DNA from: Reyranella sp.
Lineage (GTDB): Bacteria; Pseudomonadota; Alphaproteobacteria; Reyranellales; Reyranellaceae
Direction: 5' to 3'
Assembly: GCA_030681635.1 (NCBI GenBank)
Contig: JAUXRT010000683.1
Coordinates: 1 to 27,133 of the forward strand
Length of the DNA: 27,133 nt
How positions within the stretch are numbered: position 1 is the stretch's first letter; each line of letters starts with the position of its first letter. The position numbers and the translations under genes were made by a program. Below the pieces are notes generated by a model, which worked only from the letters and a program-made list of their open reading frames with translations, was not told the origin of the DNA and made no database searches. Shown here one piece after another: positions 1 to 7,342 of the stretch.

Positions 1-205
1 TCGCCTCCTGGGCCTCGCGCTGGTCCCGCGTCTCCTCGCGCGCCTTGGCCTCGATCTGGGCTAGGCTCATGCCGTGCATCTGCGCCGGCGGGTGAAAATT
101 CTTGCCGTGGATCCGCATGTAATAGGCCGCCTCGGTCCAGCTCAGCCCTTCTATCGGCGGATTTTCGCGCACCCCGAACGGGCGCGCTTGATCGTAAAAT
201 GACAT
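1..205 (-). CDS. Unknown small protein, N-terminal part (runs off the window edge)
   Basis: The open frame starts at an ATG at 205 and leaves the window after 68 codons with no stop. The start is well supported: a GGAGGA Shine-Dalgarno lies about 6 bases upstream, and a sigma70-like promoter lies further up at 260-288. The visible protein begins MSFYDQARPFGVRENPPIEG and continues with a Trp/Tyr-rich stretch (LSWTEAAYYMRIHGKNF). From about residue 52 it becomes a charged helix rich in Glu, Arg, Gln and Ala. No signal peptide or membrane segment is visible. I do not recognise the family. It lies just downstream of dmeF on the same strand, but its own promoter argues for separate expression. Confidence 0.7.
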   Translation of the reverse strand, partial: MSFYDQARPFGVRENPPIEGLSWTEAAYYMRIHGKNFHPPAQMHGMSLAQIEAKAREETRDQREAQEA

Positions 206-259
206 CCAATTCCTCCTATCCCTTGGCCTTTTCAGGCCGGAAACTCCCTTCTGAAAGGA

Positions 260-288
260 TATATAGGGAAGGATAGGATAGGAGTCAA
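260..288 (-). promoter_or_regulatory. Sigma70-like promoter for the gene at 205
   Basis: Read on the minus strand, TTGACT (288-283) is followed by a 17-base spacer and TATATA (265-260). This gives a leader of about 48 bases before the ATG at 205. The -35 box overlaps the stop codon of dmeF (287-285). The spacer holds a CCTAT direct repeat, and the leader contains a small GGCC-TGAAAA-GGCC hairpin ahead of the ribosome site. The call rests on consensus match only. Confidence 0.6.
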
Positions 289-1256
289 GAGGAGATCAGC
301 GACCGGAACTCCACCGTCAAATGAGCGAGCTCATGTACCGGTGCAAGCCGTGCCCGGATCGCCTCGGCATCAAGACCAGGCGCGCCAGCGACGCTGACAA
401 TGCCTGCATGGGCGTCAGGACCGATCCGCCAGACGTGAAGATCGACGATCCTGGCGTCGCCCGGCCCTTCGACCATTTCGCGGATCTCATCGGCTACGTG
501 ATTGTCGGTTGTGTCCAGGAGCACAGCGGCTGTGTCACGCATCAACACCCATGACCATCGACCGATCACAATGCCGCCGACGATGCCCATGACGGGATCG
601 AGCCACACCCACCCGAGATAGCGGCCCGCCAACAGAGCCACGATGGCGAGGATCGAGGTCAGGGCGTCGGCCAGCACATGGACATAGGCCGCGCGCAGAT
701 TGTTGTCCTGACCTCGTGCCACGTGTTCGTGGGCATGATGCCCGTGATCGTGCCCATGATCGTGCCCACGATCGTGCCCACGATCATGTTGGTGGCCGTG
801 ATTGCCGACGAGCATGAAGGCGCTGGCCAGGTTGACGGCAAGGCCGAGCACGGCAATCCATGTCGCCTCGACGAAGGCGACGGCGACGGGCTCGAAGAGT
901 CGCAGGACCGACTCCACGGCTATCGCCAGGGCAATGAGTCCGAGCACCATGGCGGAGGCAAAGCCTGCGAGGTCGCCAACCTTTCCGGTACCGAAACTGA
1001 ACCGTCGATCGGCGGCGTGGCGCTTGGCATAGGCGTAGGCGACGGCAGTCGCCGTCAAGGCGCCGGCGTGAGTCGCCATGTGAAAGCCGTCGGCCAGCAA
1101 GGCCATCGAGCCGGTGAGATAGCCGGCCACGATCTCGCCCACCATCATGGCCGCCGTCAGAACGACGACCCACAGGGTGCGGCGCGCATTGTCGTCGTGG
1201 GCCGCGCCCAGGAAGACATGGTCATGCGTGAGATGGTCGGAGTCGGGAAGGCTCAT
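285..1256 (-). CDS. dmeF: DmeF-like cation diffusion facilitator (Co/Ni efflux)
   Basis: This 323-residue inner-membrane transporter of the cation diffusion facilitator family probably exports cobalt and/or nickel to the periplasm by proton antiport. Several hydrophobic helices begin near residue 28. TM2 carries LLADGFHMATH (Asp56, His59, His63) and TM5 carries HVLAD (His193, Asp197), the expected transport-site positions. Position 63 is His where zinc CDFs usually have Asp. A His/Asp-rich cytosolic loop at about 153-178 and further N-terminal His residues probably bind metal. The gene starts 9 bases after the stop of dmeR, a CsoR/RcnR-family repressor, so the two form a dmeRF operon. Metal specificity is inferred from the regulator type and the His-rich loop; zinc or cadmium cannot be excluded. 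Confidence 0.88.
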   Translation of the reverse strand: MSLPDSDHLTHDHVFLGAAHDDNARRTLWVVVLTAAMMVGEIVAGYLTGSMALLADGFHMATHAGALTATAVAYAYAKRHAADRRFSFGTGKVGDLAGFASAMVLGLIALAIAVESVLRLFEPVAVAFVEATWIAVLGLAVNLASAFMLVGNHGHQHDRGHDRGHDHGHDHGHHAHEHVARGQDNNLRAAYVHVLADALTSILAIVALLAGRYLGWVWLDPVMGIVGGIVIGRWSWVLMRDTAAVLLDTTDNHVADEIREMVEGPGDARIVDLHVWRIGPDAHAGIVSVAGAPGLDAEAIRARLAPVHELAHLTVEFRSLISS

Positions 1257-1265
1257 CGCCGTGTC

Positions 1266-1541
1266 CTATTTGCTGTAGCGGCGAATGGCGGCAATCAGCT
1301 CCTTCGCCCCCGCCTGACGATCGGCATCCGTCAGGCCGGGGTGCGCAACGTGCTCACGCAGATGCGCCTGGATGATTTCGTCCATCAGCCCGTTGATGGC
1401 CCCGCGCGCCGCCGCAACGAGATGGAGGGTGGTGGCGCAATCGTCCGCCTTGGAGAGCGCGCGCTCGATCGCGGTCACCTGACCGGCAATGCGGCGTACG
1501 CGGGCCAGCAGGGCGTCGTTGTCCTTTGAAAGATGGGCCAT
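1266..1541 (-). CDS. dmeR: DmeR, RcnR/CsoR-family metal-responsive repressor
   Basis: This 91-residue all-helical repressor belongs to the RcnR branch of the CsoR/RcnR family. Known RcnR metal ligands are His3, Cys35, His60 and His64, and this protein has all four at exactly those numbers (MAH at the start, DDC at 33-35, AHLREH at 59-64). That supports both the Ni/Co-sensing assignment and the chosen ATG. It should repress its own operon with dmeF until metal binds. A perfect 8-bp inverted repeat with a G/C tract spacer lies at 1540-1561 and reaches into the start codon. The gene begins 42 bases after the stop of the DUF255-type gene upstream, so that gap must hold the promoter if the operon is independent. 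Confidence 0.88.
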   Translation of the reverse strand: MAHLSKDNDALLARVRRIAGQVTAIERALSKADDCATTLHLVAAARGAINGLMDEIIQAHLREHVAHPGLTDADRQAGAKELIAAIRRYSK

Positions 1542-1561
1542 AGGGTAGCCCCCTACCCTAT
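1540..1561 (-). promoter_or_regulatory. Candidate DmeR operator
   Basis: ATAGGGTA (1540-1547) and TACCCTAT (1554-1561) are perfect inverted repeats separated by GCCCCC. Operators of the RcnR/DmeR group are known to pair A/T-containing inverted repeats with a G/C tract, and this has that form. It overlaps the translation start of dmeR and supplies the only G-rich stretch (GGGGG) that could act as a Shine-Dalgarno. Confidence 0.75.
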
Positions 1562-1583
1562 ATTGAGCTTCGGTGCAAATTGC

Positions 1584-3359
1584 CTAACGGTCGTCGACCT
1601 TGGCCACGATGCGATGGACCTCGGCGGGCGCGAACACAGGCACCGAGCAGGCACCGTTGGCGCAGGCATAGGCCGCGGCCTCCGGCATGTCGGGATAGTC
1701 GACATCGGCCATCGGCAGCGGCCCCTCGCGTCGGTCCAGCCATTCGATGCGGAGATAGCGCGTCGGATAGGTGCGCGCGGCCTCATAGAGGGCGCGGGCG
1801 GCGGGATCGTCCTTGGCGCCGACGACCGTGACGTGCGCCGGCTCGCGCGACAGTTCGCGATCGGCCAGCAGCGCACCCGGCACGACGAGCCCGTCCTCGG
1901 CGAGCGAGATCAGCCAGCGCATGCCGTGCTGGGCGGCAACGCGCAGCGCGGGTCTGTCGGTCTGGCGGGCGAGCAGGTTGAGCAGGCGGGTGGCGGCGAC
2001 ATTCTCGTCGATCTGTTTGACCGGTCTGGCGAGCACGCCGCGCGCACCGGCCTCGGGTTGGCGGACCATGAAGCCGCCGGCGGGATCGAGGTGATCGCGC
2101 ACCATGATCTCACCCAGCTCGACGGCGAGGGTGAGATAGCGTCGCTCGGCGGTGCTGCGATAGAGCGCCAGCGCCGCCTCGGCCATGGCCAGCGTGTCGC
2201 CGAGATGGGTGTCGTCGTCGGTTGCCTTGAGATGGCCAAAACCGCCGTTGGGTGCGCGCCGGTTGGCCAAGGTCCAGTCGAAGGCGCGGCGGGCGGCCAG
2301 GAGCAACGCGGGATCGCCGGTCACGTCGTAGAGGGCGGCCAGGCTCGCGATCGTCCAGCCGTTCTCGCGGGCATAGGTGTTGCGGTCGATCGGCGGTTGC
2401 GGCCCGGCGCGCCGCTCGGCGTCGCTGCGGGCATAGAAGACATCGCCGTGCAGATCGGGGCCGGCGTCGGCGTCCTGGCTGGCGAAGAACGCACCGCTGT
2501 CGCTTTGCATGAAATCGATCAGCCAGCGGGCGATGTCCTGGGCGGCGGCAAGGTTGTCGGGATCGCCGCCGATCTGGTGGCTGAGCACATAGGTGCGGAT
2601 CGCGTCGCGCTGGATGTTCAAGAGCTTCTCATAGTGCGGCCCCGACCAGTCGAGCTGGTCGGAATACTGGAACATCCCGCCCCACACCGGGTCGATCAGC
2701 TTTCGCGCGCCACTGAGCGTCCTGGCCGACGCCTCGCGCCAGGGGGCGGGATCGCCGTTGCGCTGCAGGGCGCGGCCGCGTTCGAGGGCCCATTCGACCG
2801 TGTCGCCATGGATGAAGCGATGGGTGTCGCCGAAGCCGCCATTGTCCTTGTCGAAGTTTTTCAGCACCAGCGCCTCGACGCCGTCGCGGCGCGGGGCTGA
2901 GAGCGCCACGGCATCGGGATCGACCGCGGCGCCCACGGCGAAGCTTTTTAGCGCCGAGGGATCCTCGATCACCGCGGCCAGCAGTTTTATAAACAACTCG
3001 GGCGGGATGTAGCCGCGGCGCTTGAAAATCTCGTTGCCGTCCCTGTCGAGCATGATGGTCGCGGGCCAGCCCCAGTTCTCGTAGCGGTAGCTGAGCGCCG
3101 GGTCGCGGTCCTGGTCGACGCGCACAGGGATGAACTTTTCGCCGATCGTCTTCTGGACCGCGGGGTCCTTGTAGGTCGTGGCTTCCATGACGTGGCACCA
3201 GTGGCACCACACCGCCGCCATGTGCAGCAGGATGTATTTATCTTCGGCGGCGGCGCGATCGAACAGCGCCGGCTCCCATTTCTGCCAGGGCAGCGAGGGG
3301 GTCTCCGCGCGGGCAGGACCGGCGGCCAGGATCAAAAGCAGGACGAGAAGGGACCTCAT
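1584..3359 (-). CDS. Exported DUF255 (YyaL-like) thioredoxin-domain protein
   Basis: This 591-residue protein starts at the ATG at 3359, chosen because it begins with a typical signal peptide (MRSLLVLLLILAAGPARA, cleavage after ARA). The frame stays open further upstream, but that part includes repeat DNA and looks non-coding. A thioredoxin-like domain follows, with the redox motif WCHWC (Cys52, Cys55) and a GWP cis-proline segment. The remaining 430 or so residues resemble the (alpha/alpha)6 six-hairpin domain of the YyaL/spermatogenesis-associated protein 20 family. Family members are usually cytosolic; export here would suggest a periplasmic thiol role. The reaction is unknown. A 7-bp stem (3375-3381 with 3392-3398) lies in the leader. 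It is followed by dmeR on the same strand. Confidence 0.8.
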   Translation of the reverse strand: MRSLLVLLLILAAGPARAETPSLPWQKWEPALFDRAAAEDKYILLHMAAVWCHWCHVMEATTYKDPAVQKTIGEKFIPVRVDQDRDPALSYRYENWGWPATIMLDRDGNEIFKRRGYIPPELFIKLLAAVIEDPSALKSFAVGAAVDPDAVALSAPRRDGVEALVLKNFDKDNGGFGDTHRFIHGDTVEWALERGRALQRNGDPAPWREASARTLSGARKLIDPVWGGMFQYSDQLDWSGPHYEKLLNIQRDAIRTYVLSHQIGGDPDNLAAAQDIARWLIDFMQSDSGAFFASQDADAGPDLHGDVFYARSDAERRAGPQPPIDRNTYARENGWTIASLAALYDVTGDPALLLAARRAFDWTLANRRAPNGGFGHLKATDDDTHLGDTLAMAEAALALYRSTAERRYLTLAVELGEIMVRDHLDPAGGFMVRQPEAGARGVLARPVKQIDENVAATRLLNLLARQTDRPALRVAAQHGMRWLISLAEDGLVVPGALLADRELSREPAHVTVVGAKDDPAARALYEAARTYPTRYLRIEWLDRREGPLPMADVDYPDMPEAAAYACANGACSVPVFAPAEVHRIVAKVDDR

Positions 3360-3430
3360 GTCCGGTCTACGGCGGCGGGCCGGAACCGGATGGCCCGCTC
3401 GCGGGGACGTGAAGTTTCCTTCACAATCAT

Positions 3431-3481
3431 ACCTCATCCTGAGGAGCCGCGCGTAGCGCGGCGTCTCGAAGGATGGGCAAC
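3431..3481. repeat. Left copy of 51-bp inverted repeat flanking the GIY-YIG gene
   Basis: This is an exact reverse complement of 3800-3850. Each copy contains an internal palindrome (CCGCGC-GTA-GCGCGG) and the arms CCTCATCCTGAGG and CTCGAAGGATG. The form is that of dispersed intergenic palindromes common in alphaproteobacteria. An in-frame ATG at 3473 lies inside this copy. Confidence 0.9.
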
Positions 3482-3493
3482 GGCATAGGCTGC

Positions 3494-3790
3494 ATGTCCG
3501 AGGAACCCGGCGCCCACGCTTACATTCTGCGATGTGCTGACGGCAGCTACTATGTCGGGACAGCACGGCTTGGGCTGGAGCGACGCCTTTCAGAGCATAA
3601 TCAAGGAACGTATGGCGGCTATACGGCCAAGCGACTGCCCGTTCTATTGGTCTGGTCGCAGCACTTTCACGACATAACCGATGCCATCGCTGTCGAGCGT
3701 CAGATCAAAGGCTGGTCTCGCGCCAAGAAAGAAGCGCTGATCCGCGGCGATTATGAGTCGATTCGGTCTCTGGCGAAGAGACAATCGTAG
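3494..3790 (+). CDS. GIY-YIG family single-domain endonuclease
   Basis: This 98-residue protein is one GIY-YIG domain. It shows the opening AYILRCADGSYYVG, with the paired Tyr/Tyr-Val-Gly elements, then an Arg in LERRLSEH. The helix AIAVERQIKGWSRAKKEALI holds the expected catalytic Glu and the basic tail of small stand-alone members. The frame is also open from an ATG at 3473, but that ATG lies inside the flanking repeat, so the ATG at 3494 is preferred. Such proteins are often mislabelled as UvrC subunits. The presumed activity is single-strand or hairpin DNA cleavage. The gene sits between inverted repeats and has no partner gene, so a role in maintaining or moving the repeat is plausible but unproven. 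Confidence 0.85.
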   Translation: MSEEPGAHAYILRCADGSYYVGTARLGLERRLSEHNQGTYGGYTAKRLPVLLVWSQHFHDITDAIAVERQIKGWSRAKKEALIRGDYESIRSLAKRQS

Positions 3791-3799
3791 ACCGCGTCT

Positions 3800-3850
3800 G
3801 TTGCCCATCCTTCGAGACGCCGCGCTACGCGCGGCTCCTCAGGATGAGGT
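3800..3850. repeat. Right copy of 51-bp inverted repeat flanking the GIY-YIG gene
   Basis: This exact reverse complement of 3431-3481 begins 9 bases after the GIY-YIG stop codon. It can fold on itself and could also act as a transcription barrier before the promoter of the next operon. Confidence 0.9.
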
Positions 3851-3894
3851 GATGAGGTTAAGTGCTTGAGCGTTCGCCTTGCGAATTCGGGTGT

Positions 3895-3923
3895 TTGACT
3901 CGACCAAAGTCGAATGTCCTAAT
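3895..3923 (+). promoter_or_regulatory. Candidate promoter and operator of the transporter-lyase operon
   Basis: TTGACT (3895-3900), a 17-base spacer and CCTAAT (3918-3923) form a plausible sigma70 promoter about 30 bases before the first gene. The spacer contains the inverted repeat TCGAC-CAAA-GTCGA (3900-3913). That is where a repressor such as the GntR protein encoded in the operon could act. The assignment is by pattern only. Confidence 0.4.
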
Positions 3924-3953
3924 GTTATGACAATATGTTCCTGGGAGGGACTG

Positions 3954-4937
3954 ATGACGTCATTCAAGACCGCCATTCGTGCGCTCGCGCTCGCGGGCTT
4001 TGGTCTCGCCTCGATGGCCTCGGCACGCGCCGAAGACATCGTGGTCACGCACTACGGGTCGCTGCTCTACGGCGTGCCCTACGCGATCGCCATGGAGAAG
4101 GGCTACTTCAAGGAAGCCGGCGTCGACGTCACCGGCATCCTCACGTCCAAGGGCGGTGGCACTTCCGTGCGCAACATGATGGCGGGCGACACGCTGTTCG
4201 CCGAGGTGGCGCTGCCGGCGGCGCTGAGCGCCATCAAGGAAGGCTTCAACATCAAGATCATCAGCGGCGGCACCGACGGCCGCAGCAGCTTCTGGGTGAC
4301 GCGGCCGGGCGAGAAGATCGACAAGCCCGAGGACCTCAAGGGCAAGCGCTTCGTCTATTCGCGGCCGAAGTCGGTGAGCGAAAGCACCACCTTAGCCGTC
4401 CTGAAGTCGTGGAACATCCCGGTGGCCGACGTGAAGATGGTGGCGATCGGCGATTTCGGCGCGGGCCTGACGGCGCTGGAGCACAACAAGATCGATATCG
4501 CGATCATTCCCGAGCCGATCTACTCCCAGAAGGAGAAGGCCGGCGTGAAGTACAAGATCCTGCCGTGGCTGGACGAGAAACTGCCGGCCTATACCCAGAC
4601 CGTCGGCATCGCGACCGACGAGGGCATCGCCAAGCACGGGCCCAAGCTCAAGGCCGTCATCGAGGCGCGCCGCAAGGGCGTCGACTTCCTCTATGCCAAC
4701 CCCAAGGAGTCGGCCGCGATCCTGGCCAAGGTCTACAACCTGCCGCCCGATGTCGCGGCGAACGCCATCGCCAACGTCCTCAAGATGAACCCGACGTGGT
4801 GGAACCACGGCGGACTGAAGCGGCCGCTGATGGAAGCCACGGCCGAGTCGCTGGGCGCGGTGGGTGCGCTCCAGCTTCCGGTCGACTGGAAGGCTGCGAT
4901 CAACGACAGCTTCCTGCCGCCGGCAAAGACGCAATGA
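3954..4937 (+). CDS. ABC transporter substrate-binding protein, NMT1/SsuA-TauA type
   Basis: This 327-residue periplasmic binding protein starts at the ATG at 3954, after a strong GGGAGGGA ribosome site. It has a signal peptide of about 26 residues ending in SARA. The mature part follows the NMT1/THI5-like fold of nitrate, sulfonate, taurine and pyrimidine transporters. Typical elements are LYGVPYAIAMEKGYFKEAGVDV near the N-terminus and MMAGDTLFAEVALPAAL in the first lobe, followed by PEDLKGKRF. It is the first gene of an eight-gene operon, and its stop overlaps the ATPase start (ATGA). The ligand cannot be read from the sequence. The downstream lyase and hydratase genes suggest a dicarboxylate or a precursor of one, which would be unusual for this transporter class. 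Confidence 0.88.
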   Translation: MTSFKTAIRALALAGFGLASMASARAEDIVVTHYGSLLYGVPYAIAMEKGYFKEAGVDVTGILTSKGGGTSVRNMMAGDTLFAEVALPAALSAIKEGFNIKIISGGTDGRSSFWVTRPGEKIDKPEDLKGKRFVYSRPKSVSESTTLAVLKSWNIPVADVKMVAIGDFGAGLTALEHNKIDIAIIPEPIYSQKEKAGVKYKILPWLDEKLPAYTQTVGIATDEGIAKHGPKLKAVIEARRKGVDFLYANPKESAAILAKVYNLPPDVAANAIANVLKMNPTWWNHGGLKRPLMEATAESLGAVGALQLPVDWKAAINDSFLPPAKTQ

Positions 4938-5806
4938 TCGCGGAGGCACGTCTGGCGGCGGTCGACGCCCCAGGCTCGGTCGGCGCGTCGCACAAGATCC
5001 ATGCGCGTCTCGACGGCGTGACGCGCGTCTACCCGCCGCGCGCCGGTCACGGCGAAGTCCATGCGCTGGGGCCGATCTCGTTCGAGCTGCGGGCCGGCGA
5101 ATTCTTCAGCGTCGTCGGCCCCTCCGGCTGCGGAAAGTCGACGTTGCTCGATGTGCTCGCGGGCCTCGCGGTGCCGTCGGCCGGCACGGTCGAATTCGAG
5201 GGCAAGCGGGTCCTGGGCGAAGTGCCGGATGGCGTCGGCGTCGTGTTCCAGGAGGATGCGAGCTTTCCCTGGCTCACCGTCGAGGACAACGTGGCTTTCG
5301 GCCTGCGCCGCTCCGGCGTCGATCCGGCCGAGATCAAGCGCCGCGTCGATTTCGCGATCGGCTTCATGGCGCTCGGCGACTTCCGCCGCGCCTATCCCAG
5401 CCAGCTGTCGGGCGGCATGCGCCAGCGGGTCTGCATCGCGCGGACCCTGGTGCTGCAGCCGCGCCTGATCCTGCTCGACGAGCCGTTCGGCGCGCTCGAC
5501 CAGCAGACCCGCCTGCTGATGGGCGACGAGCTGCTGCGGCTGTGGCGCGAGACCTCGGCCACGGTGCTGCTGATCACCCACGCGCTCGACGAGGCCAATC
5601 TCCTGTCCGACCGCATCGGCGTGATGTCGGCCCGGCCGGGCCGCTTCATCGACATCGTCGAGACCGGCTGGCCGCGCGAGCGCGATTCGCGACTGGCGGA
5701 AGGGCCGGATTTCGGCGCCGTCACGGCGCGGCTGTGGTCCTTCCTGCGGGCTGAGTCGCTGCGAGCGATGGGCCAGGGGAGCAAACAGGGGAGCGCTCCC
5801 CGATGA
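4934..5806 (+). CDS. ABC transporter ATP-binding protein, NitT/TauT type
   Basis: This 290-residue nucleotide-binding subunit powers uptake with the two permeases that follow. It shows Walker A GPSGCGKST (62-70), a Q-loop in VVFQEDASFPWLTV, the signature LSGGMRQRV (158-166), Walker B LILLDEPFGALD (178-189) and the switch His216 in LLITHALDEA. The start ATG overlaps the stop of the binding-protein gene, and the stop overlaps the first permease start, both as ATGA, so translation is probably coupled. About 20 extra residues precede the conserved domain, and a Ser/Gln/Gly-rich tail follows it. Confidence 0.92.
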   Translation: MIAEARLAAVDAPGSVGASHKIHARLDGVTRVYPPRAGHGEVHALGPISFELRAGEFFSVVGPSGCGKSTLLDVLAGLAVPSAGTVEFEGKRVLGEVPDGVGVVFQEDASFPWLTVEDNVAFGLRRSGVDPAEIKRRVDFAIGFMALGDFRRAYPSQLSGGMRQRVCIARTLVLQPRLILLDEPFGALDQQTRLLMGDELLRLWRETSATVLLITHALDEANLLSDRIGVMSARPGRFIDIVETGWPRERDSRLAEGPDFGAVTARLWSFLRAESLRAMGQGSKQGSAPR

Positions 5807-6552
5807 AGAAGGCGACCTGGATCCGCACCGTCGTCCTGGTCGGCGCCGTCGGGGCCCTGGAAATCGCCTGCCGCACTGGCGCGATACCCGCCACCATGAT
5901 CATCGCCCCGTCGGCGATGGTGGTGGCGGTGGTGAAGCTTCTGCAATCCGACGATATCGGCGCGCACATCGAGCAGACGCTGTCGGCGGTCGCGATCGCC
6001 ATGAGCCTGGCGATCGTGTTCGGCTTCGTGATCGGGTTCATCCTGAACTGGGTGCCGTTCCTGCGCCGCGCCTTCAGCCCCTTCCTGGCGGCCTACTACG
6101 CCATCCCGCATTTTGCCTTCTATCCGCTGCTGATCGTGATCTTCGGCCTGGGCTCGACGCCGCTGATCGTGCTGGCGACGGTGTTCGCCATGGTCGCGAT
6201 GATCCTGGCCACCATGGCCGGCCTCGACCGTGTGCCGCGCGTCCTGCTCAAGACGGCGCGCATCCATCGCCTGTCGCTGCTCGACGAGATCTGGCGCGTC
6301 CGCCTGCCGGCCGCGGCGCCGCATCTCCTGTCGGGCCTAAAACTCGCGGTGGCCTATTCCTTCATCGGCGTGATTGCCGGCGAGTTCATCCTGTCGACCA
6401 GCGGCATCGGCCACGAAATCGCCTACTCCTACGACAATTTCGACAATCCGCGCATGTACGCGCTGATCCTGTTCGTGCTGACGATCGTCACCACCTTCAA
6501 CATGGCGGTCTATGCCTACGAGCGCCGCCTGATGAGAAGGCGCGGCGCATGA
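5803..6552 (+). CDS. ABC transporter permease 1, NitT/TauT type
   Basis: This 249-residue inner-membrane protein of the binding-protein-dependent permease family has about six membrane helices. The cytoplasmic EAA-like loop that contacts the ATPase is EIWRVRLPAAAPHLLSGLKL. The start overlaps the ATPase stop by four bases. A second, non-identical permease follows after 13 bases, so the channel is probably a heterodimer. NitT/TauT systems often have a single permease gene acting as a homodimer. Confidence 0.9.
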   Translation: MKKATWIRTVVLVGAVGALEIACRTGAIPATMIIAPSAMVVAVVKLLQSDDIGAHIEQTLSAVAIAMSLAIVFGFVIGFILNWVPFLRRAFSPFLAAYYAIPHFAFYPLLIVIFGLGSTPLIVLATVFAMVAMILATMAGLDRVPRVLLKTARIHRLSLLDEIWRVRLPAAAPHLLSGLKLAVAYSFIGVIAGEFILSTSGIGHEIAYSYDNFDNPRMYALILFVLTIVTTFNMAVYAYERRLMRRRGA

Positions 6553-6565
6553 GGGGGCGTGGGGC

Positions 6566-7336
6566 ATGAGCATGACCGCGCTGCGCTCGTTCCGCGATCC
6601 CATTCTCGTGGCGGTCTCGCTGGTCGTGCTGTGGCAGGTGCTGCATCACATCGCGGGCGATGTTGCGGTGACGGCACCGGCGCCGACGCTGGCCCATCTC
6701 TGGGAGATGATCGGCCAGGCGCGCTTCGTGCCGCATCTCCGGGAGACCGGCCTCGCCTTCCTGCAGGCGCTGGCCATCGCCTGCGGCGGCGGCATCCTGC
6801 TCGGCGTCGTGCTGGGCGGCCACAAGCTCACCGGCGAGGTCGCCGAGCCCATCCTGGTGGGGCTCTATTCGTTGCCCAAGATCACCCTCTATCCGGTGAT
6901 CCTGCTGATGTTCGGCCTCGGCATGCCGGCCAAGGTGGCGTTCGGCGCGCTCCACGGCATCATCCCGGTGGTGCTGTTCACCATGAACGCGGTGCGCAAC
7001 GTCAACCGCACCTATCTCAGGACCGGCCGCGTCCTGCGGCTCACGCCGGCGCAGACCGCCTGGCACATCCTGATCCCCGCGACCCTGCCCGAGATCTTCT
7101 CCGGCCTGCGCATCGGCTTCTCGCTCACCCTGCTCGGCACCATGCTGGGCGAACTCTTCGCCTCGCAGCGCGGCCTCGGCTTCCTGCTGATGACCGCGAT
7201 CGACCTCAACGACGTGAAGACGATCCTGGCGATCGCCGTCCTCATCTCCGCCTTCGCCGTCATCTGCAATGCGGTGCTTCTGGCCATCGACAAGCACCTG
7301 CATCGCGGCGCGGCGCCCGAGATCACGGGGAAATAG
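6566..7336 (+). CDS. ABC transporter permease 2, NitT/TauT type
   Basis: This 256-residue inner-membrane permease is the second channel subunit of the transporter. Its EAA-like loop is AWHILIPATLPEIFSGLRIG, and it has about six hydrophobic helices. Two ATGs are possible, at 6566 and 6572; the first is kept because a G-rich ribosome site (GGGGGCGTGGGG) lies just before it. The next gene, a GntR regulator, starts after 6 bases. Confidence 0.9.
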   Translation: MSMTALRSFRDPILVAVSLVVLWQVLHHIAGDVAVTAPAPTLAHLWEMIGQARFVPHLRETGLAFLQALAIACGGGILLGVVLGGHKLTGEVAEPILVGLYSLPKITLYPVILLMFGLGMPAKVAFGALHGIIPVVLFTMNAVRNVNRTYLRTGRVLRLTPAQTAWHILIPATLPEIFSGLRIGFSLTLLGTMLGELFASQRGLGFLLMTAIDLNDVKTILAIAVLISAFAVICNAVLLAIDKHLHRGAAPEITGK

Positions 7337-7342
7337 ACGGAA

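Larger units (their letters stand above)
3431..3850. mobile_element. Candidate small mobile unit: GIY-YIG gene between perfect inverted repeats
   Basis: This 420-bp block consists of two 51-bp perfect inverted repeats around a single nuclease gene. The outer right edge shows a tandem GATGAGGT duplication (3843-3850 and 3851-3858), but no matching target duplication is seen on the left. The arrangement recalls REP-associated transposase genes flanked by REP sequences, with a GIY-YIG nuclease in place of the transposase. Mobility is inferred; only the structure is seen. Confidence 0.45.

Noticed and set aside
715..800. Short tandem repeats resembling a CRISPR or satellite
   Set aside because: They are codon repeats for the His/Asp/Gly metal-binding loop of DmeF, not spaced identical repeats.
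1533..2900. Plus-strand open frame opposite the DUF255-type gene
   Set aside because: Antisense to a gene with a signal peptide and the WCHWC motif. The translation is Gly/Ala/Val-rich with no family features.
3362..3566. N-terminal extension of the DUF255-type protein
   Set aside because: The extension crosses the 51-bp repeat and the start of the GIY-YIG gene, while the internal start at 3359 gives a textbook signal peptide.
3935..4933. Long in-frame extension upstream of the ABC ATPase start
   Set aside because: It overlaps the entire binding-protein gene in another frame. The ATPase clearly begins at 4934 with an ATGA overlap.
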